Program-made: the position numbers and the translations under genes | The notes under the pieces: model-generated | The model's input: only the letters and a program-made list of their open reading frames with translations | Database searches by the model: none | Told to the model about the DNA's origin: nothing | In this document: one piece after another, positions 15,941-25,164 of the stretch | How the letters are laid out: every line of letters starts with the position of its first letter | How positions within the stretch are numbered: position 1 is the first letter of the stretch | Origin: Caldisericum sp. | GTDB lineage: Bacteria > Caldisericota > Caldisericia > Caldisericales > Caldisericaceae | DNA: 52,763 nt | Assembly: GCA_022759145.1 (NCBI GenBank) | Contig: JAEMPV010000069.1 | Location: forward strand, 1-52,763 | Reading direction: 5' to 3'

Positions 15941-16666
15941 GTGGAAAATTTCATTGGAACCTCTGGTTACTATTATCCAGGCTGGATTTCCGAGTTTTAT
16001 CCCGAGGGGATGAGTTCTAATGATTTTCTTGAATATTATGAGCGATTTTTTAACACTGTCGAAATTAATTCAACATTTTACCATATGCCCAGAGCAACCA
16101 CCATTAAAAATCTAAAAAAGAAATTAAAAGAGGATTTTGTTGTGAGCGTAAAACTTAACAGGACTATAACGCACCAAAAGAGGCTAAAAGATGTAAAAGA
16201 TTTATTGGATAGTTTCTTTGAAAGTGTTCTTGTTCTTGGAAACAATTTAGGCGTTATCCTTGTTCAACTTCCGCCGTCTTTGAAGAAAGATGAAGAACTT
16301 CTCTTTTCTTTTATCGAAATGCTTCCGAAAAATGTTAAATTTGCAATTGAATTCAGGCATAAAACCTGGCTTGAGGAAAGTGTATTTAACATCCTTAGAA
16401 AATATAATATTGCTTTTGTTGTAACGCACGGAGATAACTATCCGTTTCTTAAAATTGATACGGCTGAGTTTGCATATATAAGGCTTCACGGACCCAAGGA
16501 ACTTTACGCTTCATCGTATTCCGAGGAAGAACTAAAAGAGTGGGCAATATACATTAAATCGCTTAATGGAAAAGGATTAAGTACTTTCGTTTATTTTAAT
16601 AATGACTTTTACTGTTACGCTGTTAAGAACGCACTGACATTGAAAAATATCCTCCTTGATGTATAA
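15941..16666 (+). CDS. DUF72 (YecE-like) protein
   Basis: This 241-residue protein starts ENFIGTSGYYYPGW and continues with FNTVEINSTFYHMP, VVSVKLNRTITHQKRL, VILVQLPPSLKKDEELL, FAIEFRHKTWL and YIRLHGP. These are the conserved blocks of the DUF72 TIM-barrel family. The biochemical role is unknown. I place the start at GTG 15941, 5 bases after GGTGG; GTG 15932 is possible if the message is leaderless. The -10 of the next gene overlaps its stop codon. Confidence 0.9.
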   Translation: MENFIGTSGYYYPGWISEFYPEGMSSNDFLEYYERFFNTVEINSTFYHMPRATTIKNLKKKLKEDFVVSVKLNRTITHQKRLKDVKDLLDSFFESVLVLGNNLGVILVQLPPSLKKDEELLFSFIEMLPKNVKFAIEFRHKTWLEESVFNILRKYNIAFVVTHGDNYPFLKIDTAEFAYIRLHGPKELYASSYSEEELKEWAIYIKSLNGKGLSTFVYFNNDFYCYAVKNALTLKNILLDV

Positions 16667-16667
16667 T
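16640..16667 (+). promoter_or_regulatory. Leaderless-type promoter of the EamA gene
   Basis: TTGAAA (16640-16645), a 16-base spacer and a perfect TATAAT (16662-16667) precede the ATG at 16676 by only 8 bases. Transcription should therefore start at or within a base of the A of ATG. The -10 contains the TAA stop of the DUF72 gene. No ribosome binding site is present. Confidence 0.65.
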
Positions 16668-16675
16668 TTTCCATT

Positions 16676-17539
16676 ATGAAAAAGAAAAAGTTATTAGCGA
16701 TTGCTCTACTTATATTAGCAACTCTAATTTGGGGTTCGACATTCACGCTTGTTAAATATACCCTGAGATATATTTCTGAATTTCAATTACTTTTCTTGCG
16801 TTTTGGCTTTGCAAGTATAATAGGCATTGTAGTATTGGTAAAGAATAAGGCAGTTCTTAAGAATAGGAAAACACTTTTTCTTTTATCTCTGTTGGGAATC
16901 TCGCTTTTTATTGCGTATGCTTTTCAAACAGCAGGATTGAAGTTTACAACACCATCAAAGAGCGCTTTTATTACTGGGCTTTATATAGTTTTTACACCAA
17001 TTCTTTCCACAATCTATTTAAGAGAATCCCCGAGAAATTTTGAGATAGTTGCACTTGTTCTTTCTTTTATTGGTCTTTTATTCCTCTCTCAAATTGACCT
17101 AAGAAGTCTTAGTACTGTTAATATCGGTGATATACTCACTCTGTTCTGTGCTATTTCCTTCGCCTTTCAGATAGTACTCACGGAAAAACTTGTTAAGGAT
17201 CTTCCAAGCCTTCTTGTAACATCATTTCAGATGATCGTATCCTTTGTATTTTCAGCACCACTTGCCTTTTTGAGAGGCGTGTTTCCGTTAAATACATTTG
17301 TAATTTTATCAACACTTTTCTTAGGTGTTGTTGCAAGTTTTTTTGCTATTCAAACAGAATCTTTTGCCTTGAAGTTCATTGATTCTACTGAGGCGTCCCT
17401 TATTTTTATCCTTGAACCAGTTTTTGCGTATCTATTTTCTTTCTTTATTTTAGGCGAAAGACTCAGTCTGAGTGGATTTTTTGGTGCTTTACTTATAATA
17501 ATTTCAATGATAATAATAGCTATTTATAATAGAGAATAA
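16676..17539 (+). CDS. EamA/DMT-family transporter
   Basis: This 287-residue membrane protein has ten predicted membrane helices in two EamA repeats. The first repeat opens with ALLILATLIWGSTFTLVKY and the second starts near residue 150 (NIGDILTLFCAISFAFQIVL). The second repeat ends with the typical FILEPVFAYLFSFFILGERLS. Such proteins export amino acids or other metabolites; no substrate can be assigned. Its 3' end overlaps that of the convergent phosphatase gene by 20 bases. The promoter implies a leaderless transcript. Confidence 0.92.
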   Translation: MKKKKLLAIALLILATLIWGSTFTLVKYTLRYISEFQLLFLRFGFASIIGIVVLVKNKAVLKNRKTLFLLSLLGISLFIAYAFQTAGLKFTTPSKSAFITGLYIVFTPILSTIYLRESPRNFEIVALVLSFIGLLFLSQIDLRSLSTVNIGDILTLFCAISFAFQIVLTEKLVKDLPSLLVTSFQMIVSFVFSAPLAFLRGVFPLNTFVILSTLFLGVVASFFAIQTESFALKFIDSTEASLIFILEPVFAYLFSFFILGERLSLSGFFGALLIIISMIIIAIYNRE

Positions 17540-18710
17540 GTGGGACAAGCATCTCATCCTCTGTTAGATTCCCATGCTTACCCAAAAGGTTTAGTTCGCT
17601 TTCTTCGGATATGAAATCAAGGCTTGAATCATCTTTAATAATTATTACATAGTCACCTATGCGCTCTTCAAAATGTACCGAGTCTCCAAAAAGTCCAAGG
17701 TTTATTGCTTCAGTTTTTTCAAGTGCAACAATATTCTCAAACCTTTCAAAAAATTCCTTTTGAAGTTTTCCGTTTGTGTAAATGTAAGGGGCTCTTACAT
17801 CTGAAACAGGAAGAACAATGTTTTTTGATTCTTCGAACTCTCTAAGATGAATAGTCTTTTTGTTTGTTGTATCAATTTGTCCGTGGTCTGCAGAAATGAT
17901 AAGAAGTGTATCGTTGTCAATACTATCTATAAGCATCGATAAGAAGTAGTCGATAAATTTTACTTCAGAAAGCACTATAGAAGTGTACGGACTGTAGTGG
18001 TGCGAAAGCGCATCAATACTCCACCAATATACATTTATAAAGACAGTGTCGATTTTTAGTAGTTCAATTATTTTGTTATATAGATCGGAAAGTGTAAGAT
18101 ATCCAATTTCTTTAGTGCCTCTATAAACTGATTTATCAAATGTGCTTGATAGATAATCGCTTCTTACAATAGAATAATTTGGTATGTAGTTATCATTCAA
18201 TATTTCAAATATGGTTTTTATTGGGATAAACCATGTTTCCTCGTATTTTACGGGGCAGTTTTTATTGACTCCCAATTTTGAGAATAGTGGATTAACAAGG
18301 TTTCCAAATTCTCTTGCGTAGAATCTGTATCCTAATGCGCCATTCATTCCTGGGGAACTTGCAGTATAAATTGATGGTAGTGCAGTTGCTGTCGTAGAGG
18401 GGAATGTGGAAGTTATAACCGTATAGAGCCCATTGTTCATTAACTCGTTAAAGGCTTTCAATTCAGAATTATTTCTTGCATAATTTAAAAGATTGTATCC
18501 GAGCGCATCAATGAGTAAAAATATAACCTTTTTCTTTTTTGGAATTTCTACATCTATCGGAAATGAAACTCTTGTATAGTTGTGAGTGACTTCAAAATTG
18601 TCAAGGATAAAGCTTCCTATGTTGGTAATACTAAGACCATTATAAATTGGTGTAATTAACTTTTCTATTTTTGACTGTTTTTTTATGTGTTCAACCGTAT
18701 CTATAAACAT
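17520..18710 (-). CDS. Alkaline phosphatase-superfamily (type I phosphodiesterase/nucleotide pyrophosphatase) protein
   Basis: This 396-residue protein has the metal sites of the phosphodiesterase/pyrophosphatase group: IFLLIDALGYNLL, a Thr nucleophile in TFPSTTATALPS, NVYWWSIDALSHHYSPYT, and IISADHGQ with a later HGN. No signal peptide is visible, so it is probably cytoplasmic. The substrate is unknown. Its ATG is 10 bases after the CCA of tRNA-Ser and has no ribosome binding site, so it probably depends on read-through from serS and tRNA processing. The 3' end overlaps the EamA gene. Confidence 0.88.
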   Translation of the reverse strand: MFIDTVEHIKKQSKIEKLITPIYNGLSITNIGSFILDNFEVTHNYTRVSFPIDVEIPKKKKVIFLLIDALGYNLLNYARNNSELKAFNELMNNGLYTVITSTFPSTTATALPSIYTASSPGMNGALGYRFYAREFGNLVNPLFSKLGVNKNCPVKYEETWFIPIKTIFEILNDNYIPNYSIVRSDYLSSTFDKSVYRGTKEIGYLTLSDLYNKIIELLKIDTVFINVYWWSIDALSHHYSPYTSIVLSEVKFIDYFLSMLIDSIDNDTLLIISADHGQIDTTNKKTIHLREFEESKNIVLPVSDVRAPYIYTNGKLQKEFFERFENIVALEKTEAINLGLFGDSVHFEERIGDYVIIIKDDSSLDFISEESELNLLGKHGNLTEDEMLVPLILYYK

Positions 18711-18720
18711 TATCTTTAGA

Positions 18721-18807
18721 TGGCGGAGGGGATAGGATTCGAACCTACGAGGCTCATCGCCTGCCGCATTTCAAGTGCGGTGCCATCGACCACTCGGCCA
18801 CCCCTCC
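18721..18807 (-). tRNA. tRNA-Ser (anticodon UGA)
   Basis: The minus strand folds as an 87-base class II tRNA. The acceptor GGAGGGG pairs with CCCCTCC, the anticodon stem CCGCA/TGCGG surrounds the loop CTTGAAA (anticodon TGA), and there is a long variable arm (AGGCGATGAGCCT). The T arm is GTAGGTTCGAATCCTAT. The discriminator is G and CCA is encoded. It lies 4 bases downstream of serS, whose product charges it. Confidence 0.97.
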
Positions 18808-18811
18808 ATAC

Positions 18812-20083
18812 CTACCTTGTTATTTTATCAATTCCCATATATTTTTGCAATACCCTGGGAATGGTTACACTCCCATCTTCATTCTGATAATTTTCAAGAA
18901 TTGCAGCCATTGTCCTTCCTACTGCAAGCCCTGAGCCGTTTAATGTGTGGACGAATTTTAACTCCCCATCTTTCGTCCTGTATCTAATATTTGCTCTCCT
19001 TGCCTGGAAGTCCTCGAAGTTACTAACCGAAGAAATTTCAACATATTTTTCCTGCGAAGGCATATATACTTCTGGGTCAAACTTCATTGCTGCTGTAAAT
19101 CCCAGGTCTCCTGTGCACATCATCTTAATTTGATATGGAAGTTCGAGTGCTCTAAGAATATCCTCTGCATTATCGAGAAGTTCGTAAAGGTTCTCGTATG
19201 ACTCTTCAGGTTTCGTAAACCTCACCATTTCAACTTTGTTAAATTGATGGACCCTTATTATACCTCTTGTATCTTTTCCTGCTGCACCTGCCTCTTTTCT
19301 AAAACAAGCAGTATATGCAACATACTTTATTGGAAGATCTTCTTCATTAAGAATTTCGTCTCTGTGGAGGTTTGTTACGGGAACTTCTGCTGTTGGGTCA
19401 AGATAAAGTTCTTCTCCCTCAATCTTATACATATCCTCTGCAAATTTTGGAAGTTGACCAGTTCCTATCATCGAATCTCTATTTATAAGGAATGGCGGGA
19501 AGATTTCTTTGTATCCATGCCTCTCAACATGAAAGTCGATCATAAAGGATATAAGAGCCCTTTCTAATTTTGCACCAAGTCCAGTTAGCACATAGAATCT
19601 TGAACCAGAAATCTTTACTGCCCTTTTGAAGTCTATAATTCCTAATGCCTCTCCAATCTCCCAGTGTGGCTTTGGTGTAAAAGAGAATTGCCTTATTGTT
19701 CCTTCTTTTCTCAAAACTACATTTTCTGTCTCATCTTTTCCGACCGGAACTGACTTATGTGGTAAATTTGGAATGCTTAAGAGGATTTCTTTATATTGCT
19801 TTTCAATTTCTTCAAGTTCGCGTTCTTTTTCGTCAATTCTATCACCTAAAAGACGGACTTCTTCTCGAATACCTTCTACGGGTTCTCCATTTTTTAACTT
19901 TTTTCCTATACTTTCTGAAAGTTCTCTCCTTTGGTGTCTTAGTTCGTCAATTTCTTTAATGAGTTCCCTTCTTACCTTATCAATTTCAAGGAACTTATCA
20001 ACAAGTGCTGGGTCACTTCCCTTGTTCTTTATACCTTCCTTGACAAATTCTGGTTGTGTTCTTATAAGATTTGGGTCAAGCAT
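18812..20083 (-). CDS. serS: Serine--tRNA ligase
   Basis: This 423-residue class II synthetase starts [18 protein letters not shown] and has the long coiled-coil arm at about residues 30-100 that binds the tRNA variable arm. Motif 2 is [21 protein letters not shown] and motif 3 is [19 protein letters not shown]. The TAEV serine-binding loop is also present. The gene is 10 bases after the PBP gene with an AAGGAGG site. The tRNA-Ser gene follows 4 bases after its stop, so enzyme and substrate RNA share a transcript. Confidence 0.98.
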   Translation of the reverse strand: MLDPNLIRTQPEFVKEGIKNKGSDPALVDKFLEIDKVRRELIKEIDELRHQRRELSESIGKKLKNGEPVEGIREEVRLLGDRIDEKERELEEIEKQYKEILLSIPNLPHKSVPVGKDETENVVLRKEGTIRQFSFTPKPHWEIGEALGIIDFKRAVKISGSRFYVLTGLGAKLERALISFMIDFHVERHGYKEIFPPFLINRDSMIGTGQLPKFAEDMYKIEGEELYLDPTAEVPVTNLHRDEILNEEDLPIKYVAYTACFRKEAGAAGKDTRGIIRVHQFNKVEMVRFTKPEESYENLYELLDNAEDILRALELPYQIKMMCTGDLGFTAAMKFDPEVYMPSQEKYVEISSVSNFEDFQARRANIRYRTKDGELKFVHTLNGSGLAVGRTMAAILENYQNEDGSVTIPRVLQKYMGIDKITR

Positions 20084-20093
20084 ATTTACCTCC

Positions 20094-22520
20094 TTATGGA
20101 TTTATTGTAATAGTTTTTTCTCCATATGCAACAACATTTGAGTTCAAATCCTTCAAATATACTTCAATTTTCATATCGCCTGTTCTTAAAGCAAGAATAG
20201 AGTAAGAATATGTTGGTCCTTGTGGATTCGGCACATTTGTAACAGGAAGCCCATCTATTATTATCGAGAGTGTCTTATTCGTTAAATCAATATTCGACAT
20301 ATCAACCATAATATTAATTGCTTCGCCTACCTTGTAAATATCCTTGTCTGTAGTAACTGTTAAAGTTTGGGTTGTTTGCGTCTGACACCTTTCGTCGTAT
20401 TGAGTAGGCTCTGTCCCTTTTATGAAAACTCTTTCTTCTGTAAGTTCCGGAGGACATGATGGTGACGCAAGAAGCCCGGAATCCTTAACAACTCTTACAA
20501 CAACAAAACCAAGGTCTCTTATGTCTTGTGGAGGTATAAAACCGTCATGGTATGCGTATTTAATAATAGTTTTACCGTCGGAAGGCTTATTAGTTATATA
20601 ACCTGTATCATCGTATGCATTTTTAAAAGTAAGATTTGCAGGTTTTGGAAAATCACTTTTAGGGAAATAGTTCATTGCAACAAGCATGAATTTTCTCCAG
20701 ATCATTGCGGGGAATCGTGCGCCAGCATTCATAACATCAGGGAATGTTACTTCATCTGAATCGGGACCTACCCAAACACTTACAGAAATATTTGGAGTAT
20801 ATCCATCAAACCATGCATCCTTCCAGGCATCTGTACTTCCTGTTTTTCCTGCAGAAGGCAGTCCTGAAATCTTTGCATTTGTTTTGTGTGCCATAACATA
20901 ACTAAAGAGATTATTCATAATGTAAGCAACATCCTCTGGGACTGCTCTGTAGGATTTATCCTTATGCTCGTAGAGAACTCTTCCATCTGAAGAGAGTATC
21001 TTTGTTACGATAAAAGGTTCGTGGTATGTTCCACCGTTGCCAAGTGTTGCATAGGCATTTGCCATCTCAAGCTGCTTTATTTCGAAACTTCCTATTGCAA
21101 GTGATGGATATGGATTTAGAGGAGTTGTGATTCCAAATTTTCTTGCTGTAAGTATTACTCTATCAAGACCAACACTTAAAGCTGTTTTTACAGCACACAC
21201 ATTAGACGATTCATTTAATGCATCTCTTACTGAAAGGTATCCAAAATATGCACCTTCCCATTCATGTGGTGTCCAGTTTCCAACAGAGTAATTCTCTGAA
21301 AGTATTATAGAAGAAGGTGTTATTGAGCCGTAAAGTATTCCTGCAGTATAATCGAAAATTTTAAATGATGACCCTGGCTGTTTGAGGGCAACGGTTCTAT
21401 TGTATTTAGTATTATCGTAATCTCTTCCACCAACCATTGCAAGAATTGCACCTGTGTTTGCATCAATTGCTGTAAGAGCTGCCTGTGGTTGAATTACGCC
21501 TTTTGAATCTTTTTTTCCTTTGGGGAAAATATTATCGTTCTCTGCCTTTGTTAAAACTTCATCAATTGCTTTAGTTGCTGCTTTTTGGAGGTCTGGAATT
21601 ATCGTTGTGTATATCTTTAAGCCACCTGCATATAGCATGGTTGAGCCGAATTTTGATGCAACAAAATCCTTAACATAATCTATTGCATACCCCATGTTGT
21701 CTTTTTCTGGAGATTTGTTTGTTAATTTTAATTCTTCACTTAGAGCCTCTTTGTATTCTTCTTCTGTTATCATTCCATATGAAAGCATCTTATCGAGGAC
21801 TTCTTTTTGTGCTGCCTTTGCATATTCGAAGTTTGCATAAGGATTGTACTCAGAAGGTGCTTGAATGATACCTGCAAGTAAAGCTGCTTCTGCAAGATCT
21901 AAGTCTTTTGCGTGTTTACCGAAATATGTGAGAGAAGCTTGTTCTATGCCGTATGCGCCAGATCCAAAATAAACCTGGTTTAGGTACATTTCTAAAATTT
22001 GGTCTTTGGTGAATCTTTTTTCAAGTTCTATTGCAAGGAGCGCTTCTTTTACTTTTCTATCGATTGTTCTATCAAGTGTTAAAAACATAGTTCTTGCAAG
22101 TTGTTGCGTGATTGTGCTTGCGCCTTCTATTCTTTTTCCGCCGCTTGTTATAGTAACAAAAATTGCTCTTAAAATACCCTTGTAGTCAAGTGCACCATGT
22201 TCGTAAAAGCGTTTATCTTCTTGCGCAAGAACAGCCTTAATTGCAATTGGTGAAATATCACTTAGTTTTACATAAATTCTATTTTCTGTTGCATATACAT
22301 TTGTAATTAAGTTGCCTTTGTAGTCGAAAATTTGTGAAGCCTGGTCTGGTGAGGAAGAGTAAATGTCAATATTTGGCAAGTCTTGTTTTGCTTTGTTTAT
22401 GTAAAGTGCAATTGTCAATCCTCCAATAAGCCCCACAATAAGAATAAAAGTAAGTATTGTAACTATTGTTGCTTTTAAAATAGATCTCTTCTTAACCTTC
22501 TTCTTTGTTGTTTCTTCCAT
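20094..22520 (-). CDS. Class A penicillin-binding protein (PBP1A type)
   Basis: This 808-residue protein has a Lys-rich cytoplasmic tail and one membrane helix at about residues 17-41. The GT51 transglycosylase domain has catalytic Glu101 in [17 protein letters not shown] and the later [13 protein letters not shown]. The transpeptidase domain has SxxK at Ser384-Lys387, SxN at 438-440 and KTG at 559-561. A C-terminal Ig-like extension of about 100 residues ends the protein. It polymerises and cross-links peptidoglycan at the outer face of the membrane. It follows the 55-aa membrane protein gene by 3 bases. Confidence 0.95.
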   Translation of the reverse strand: MEETTKKKVKKRSILKATIVTILTFILIVGLIGGLTIALYINKAKQDLPNIDIYSSSPDQASQIFDYKGNLITNVYATENRIYVKLSDISPIAIKAVLAQEDKRFYEHGALDYKGILRAIFVTITSGGKRIEGASTITQQLARTMFLTLDRTIDRKVKEALLAIELEKRFTKDQILEMYLNQVYFGSGAYGIEQASLTYFGKHAKDLDLAEAALLAGIIQAPSEYNPYANFEYAKAAQKEVLDKMLSYGMITEEEYKEALSEELKLTNKSPEKDNMGYAIDYVKDFVASKFGSTMLYAGGLKIYTTIIPDLQKAATKAIDEVLTKAENDNIFPKGKKDSKGVIQPQAALTAIDANTGAILAMVGGRDYDNTKYNRTVALKQPGSSFKIFDYTAGILYGSITPSSIILSENYSVGNWTPHEWEGAYFGYLSVRDALNESSNVCAVKTALSVGLDRVILTARKFGITTPLNPYPSLAIGSFEIKQLEMANAYATLGNGGTYHEPFIVTKILSSDGRVLYEHKDKSYRAVPEDVAYIMNNLFSYVMAHKTNAKISGLPSAGKTGSTDAWKDAWFDGYTPNISVSVWVGPDSDEVTFPDVMNAGARFPAMIWRKFMLVAMNYFPKSDFPKPANLTFKNAYDDTGYITNKPSDGKTIIKYAYHDGFIPPQDIRDLGFVVVRVVKDSGLLASPSCPPELTEERVFIKGTEPTQYDERCQTQTTQTLTVTTDKDIYKVGEAINIMVDMSNIDLTNKTLSIIIDGLPVTNVPNPQGPTYSYSILALRTGDMKIEVYLKDLNSNVVAYGEKTITINP

Positions 22521-22523
22521 ATT

Positions 22524-22691
22524 TTATTCACCTGCCCCTTTAAACATTAGGTAAAATAATAAACCAATCAAGCCTTCTAAGAAAAGTAAAAATCTGTAAA
22601 GCGGTGGTAATTTCTCTTTTCTTAATAGAATATTTGTAATTATTCCTGATATAATCCAAACAATAATAAACACCAAAAGGAATGTGCCCAT
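22524..22691 (-). CDS. Small membrane protein of 55 residues
   Basis: This 55-codon gene is below usual ORF cut-offs. It begins MGTFLLVFIIVWIISGIITN and has two hydrophobic helices (about residues 3-22 and 35-50) joined by the basic turn LLRKEKLPPLYR. It ends MFKGAGE. The ATG overlaps the stop of the thioesterase gene by one base (TAATG) and its stop is 3 bases before the PBP gene. This tight fit supports a real, coupled gene. I do not recognise a family. A role in envelope assembly is only a guess from the neighbouring PBP. Confidence 0.75.
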   Translation of the reverse strand: MGTFLLVFIIVWIISGIITNILLRKEKLPPLYRFLLFLEGLIGLLFYLMFKGAGE

Positions 22692-23080
22692 TATTTGTAC
22701 GCCCCCTTGATAAAGTATTTGCCCGTTGCAGTTGCTTTTAACTCTCCAGCTTCATTTTTTATTTCTCCGTACGCAATAAAGATATTGTGGTTGGTCTCCC
22801 TGGGATAGCCAAAAGCAATGAGTTTTTCGTTTACAAGACAGTGCTTCAAATATTTCACATTAAGTTCGACGGTGTATAAAATGTAGCCTTCTAAGAATTT
22901 GACATTTGCCATCATATCATCAAGTATCGCTGCAATAATTCCCCCATGGATGATATTAGGATATCCAACATAATTTTCACCCAGGGAAAATTCTGCATAA
23001 GTGTATCCATCTCTCGCTTTTATGTCGAGTTTTAATCCGTAAGGGTTTTCTTTTCCACAAACAAAGCAATTGAAACTCAT
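22691..23080 (-). CDS. Hotdog-fold thioesterase (PaaI/4HBT type)
   Basis: This 129-residue protein has the single hotdog domain of PaaI-like thioesterases. The helix segment is NIIHGGIIAAILDDMMANV, with the HGG motif. The strands are TVELNVKYLKHCLVNEKLIAFG and AYGEIKNEAGELKATATGKYF. The N-terminus has a CFVCGKENPYGL motif found in many members. It probably hydrolyses an acyl-CoA, but the substrate is unknown. It overlaps the pcrA stop (ATGA) upstream and the small membrane gene downstream. Confidence 0.87.
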   Translation of the reverse strand: MSFNCFVCGKENPYGLKLDIKARDGYTYAEFSLGENYVGYPNIIHGGIIAAILDDMMANVKFLEGYILYTVELNVKYLKHCLVNEKLIAFGYPRETNHNIFIAYGEIKNEAGELKATATGKYFIKGAYK

Positions 23081-25161
23081 TTTACCTTCTCAAGCGGTGC
23101 GTACCTCAAATCGAGGTTCTTTACCCCAATTTTTAAAAAGTCAATAGTTGCGTATGGAACATCTCCATCGTAAACTACATCAAGCACTTTTCCTAACCCC
23201 CAAACCTTATGTAGCACTGTATCACCCTTCTTAATAGCAAATGTTCTTACATCAACACTCTCTTTATTGTACTCAAAAATCTCCATTTCCGTAAGAAACC
23301 TTGAAGTTTTAGATGGATTAAGGTTTCCGAATTTAGATCTGCGGAGGGCATATGTAAGAAACAGTTTTTCTTTGGCTCTTGTAATACCTACATAACATAA
23401 TCTTCTTTCTTCCTCTATGTCTTTGGTTGTTTCAAGAGACCTAAAATGTGGCAATAAACCCTCCTCTAATCCTACGAGGAACACAACAGGGAATTCAAGA
23501 CCTTTTGCAGAGTGTAAGGTCATAAGAGATACCCTATCTTCATCCTTCGTTTCGTCAACACTTGTTATTAAAGAAATCTGCGTAAGAAGCGAGGATAGGT
23601 CTGCATCTTCAGTTTCTCTTACGAAATTTACAACCATATTTTCAAATTCTTTTATATTTTCGATTCTTTCATAGGCATCTGCTTTGAATTTTTCTTCAAG
23701 ATACTTTAAGTATTTTACCTTCGAAATAACCTCTTCCACGAATCTTGGAAGTGGTAGGGTATTGGATAGTTCTCTTAATTCATTTATTAATTCATAAAAC
23801 TCTTTTAAAGGCTTCGATTCTTTTTCTTTGAGGTAGTCTTCTATTGCAGAAAAAAGCGATTTACCTTTTTCTTCTGCGATACGCCCTAACTCTTCAATAG
23901 TTTTTTCTCCAATTTTTCTTGGTGGAGTATTAACAATTCTTTTGAAACTTATATTGTCGCTTGGATTGTTTATAAGTGCAAGGTAAGCAATTATATCTTT
24001 TATTTCTGCTCTTCCGTAAAACTTCTGCCCGCCGATTACCTGATAAGGAATTCCTTGCTGCAAGAGATACTCTTCGAATGCTCTCGATTGGAAATTTGTT
24101 CTGTAGAGAATTGCAAAATCTCTATTTTTATAGCCTTTTTCTTCCTTCAGCTCGATAATCTTATTTACTACAAATCTTGCTTCGTCTAATTCGTCGAGTG
24201 CTTCGTAAAAACTTATTGCATCATTAATGCTTATGTCAGAAAATAGTTCTTTTTCGGTGCGCCTTTTGTTGTGTTTTATAAGTCTGTTTGCGATATCTAA
24301 AATTTCCTGAGGAGATCTGTAATTCTTTTCCAGTTTAATTACTTTCAGGTCCTCAAAATCCTCGTAAATTTTATCTATAAACTCGGAACTTGCTCCTCTA
24401 AATGAATATATACTCTGATCGTCATCTCCCACGAGGGTAAATTTTCTTGTCTTCTCTGTGAGCAACTTTACAAATTCATATTGCATTCGATTAACATCTT
24501 GGTATTCATCAACAAGGATATGTTTGAATTTCGTCTGATAGAAGTATAAAACTTGCGGGTTTTCCTTAAAAAGTTTTATAGTAAGCATTATGAGGTCGTC
24601 AAAATCAAGTGCATTGTTCTCTTTAAGCGTGCGCTCGTATTTCTTATAAATTTTTGCAACAACCTCTTCAAAATAGTCGCCGAAACTGAAATTATTTGCA
24701 TCGATTAAGTTCATTTTTGCCTTTGAAATATAATTTTTTACCTCGTTTGGGTTAATGTACTTTGGGTCTAAATTTAAGTCCTTCATTATATCCTTGATTA
24801 CATTTGTTGAATCATCTTCGTCAAGAATTGAGAAATTCTCCTTGTATCCTAAAAATTTTATTTCTCTTCTTAATATTTTTGCACAGATCGAGTGGAATGT
24901 TCCTATAAAAAGATCGTTTATTTCTTCTCCAATTATTTGTTCGGTTCTTTCTTTCATTTCCTGGGCTGCCTTGTTTGTAAATGTAACGGCAAGGATCTGC
25001 GATGGTCTTATTGCAATTGCATCAATAAGATAGGCAATTTTGTAGGTTATCACTTTTGTTTTTCCAGACCCTGCTCCTGCGTAAACAAGAAGCGGTCCAT
25101 CAACGTAAGTTACTGCCTCAAGCTGGGCAGGATTAAGGTCCTTCAAGTAGTTTTCTTTCAT
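23077..25161 (-). CDS. pcrA: ATP-dependent DNA helicase PcrA/UvrD
   Basis: This 694-residue superfamily 1 helicase starts LNPAQLEAVTYVDGPLLVYAGAGSGKT (Walker A at residues 29-35). It continues with AVTFTNKAAQEMKER, FKHILVDEYQDVN, LVGDDDQSIYSFRGA, LEKNYRS, VSLMTLHSAKGLEFPVVFLVGLEEG and RRLCYVGITRAKEKLFL. The C-terminus has the Tudor-like KGDTVLHKVWGLGKVL typical of PcrA. It acts in repair and clears RNA polymerase or RecA. An extended -10 (TGCTATAAT) lies 7 bases before its ATG, and no ribosome binding site is seen. Confidence 0.96.
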   Translation of the reverse strand: MKENYLKDLNPAQLEAVTYVDGPLLVYAGAGSGKTKVITYKIAYLIDAIAIRPSQILAVTFTNKAAQEMKERTEQIIGEEINDLFIGTFHSICAKILRREIKFLGYKENFSILDEDDSTNVIKDIMKDLNLDPKYINPNEVKNYISKAKMNLIDANNFSFGDYFEEVVAKIYKKYERTLKENNALDFDDLIMLTIKLFKENPQVLYFYQTKFKHILVDEYQDVNRMQYEFVKLLTEKTRKFTLVGDDDQSIYSFRGASSEFIDKIYEDFEDLKVIKLEKNYRSPQEILDIANRLIKHNKRRTEKELFSDISINDAISFYEALDELDEARFVVNKIIELKEEKGYKNRDFAILYRTNFQSRAFEEYLLQQGIPYQVIGGQKFYGRAEIKDIIAYLALINNPSDNISFKRIVNTPPRKIGEKTIEELGRIAEEKGKSLFSAIEDYLKEKESKPLKEFYELINELRELSNTLPLPRFVEEVISKVKYLKYLEEKFKADAYERIENIKEFENMVVNFVRETEDADLSSLLTQISLITSVDETKDEDRVSLMTLHSAKGLEFPVVFLVGLEEGLLPHFRSLETTKDIEEERRLCYVGITRAKEKLFLTYALRRSKFGNLNPSKTSRFLTEMEIFEYNKESVDVRTFAIKKGDTVLHKVWGLGKVLDVVYDGDVPYATIDFLKIGVKNLDLRYAPLEKVK

Positions 25162-25164
25162 AGG

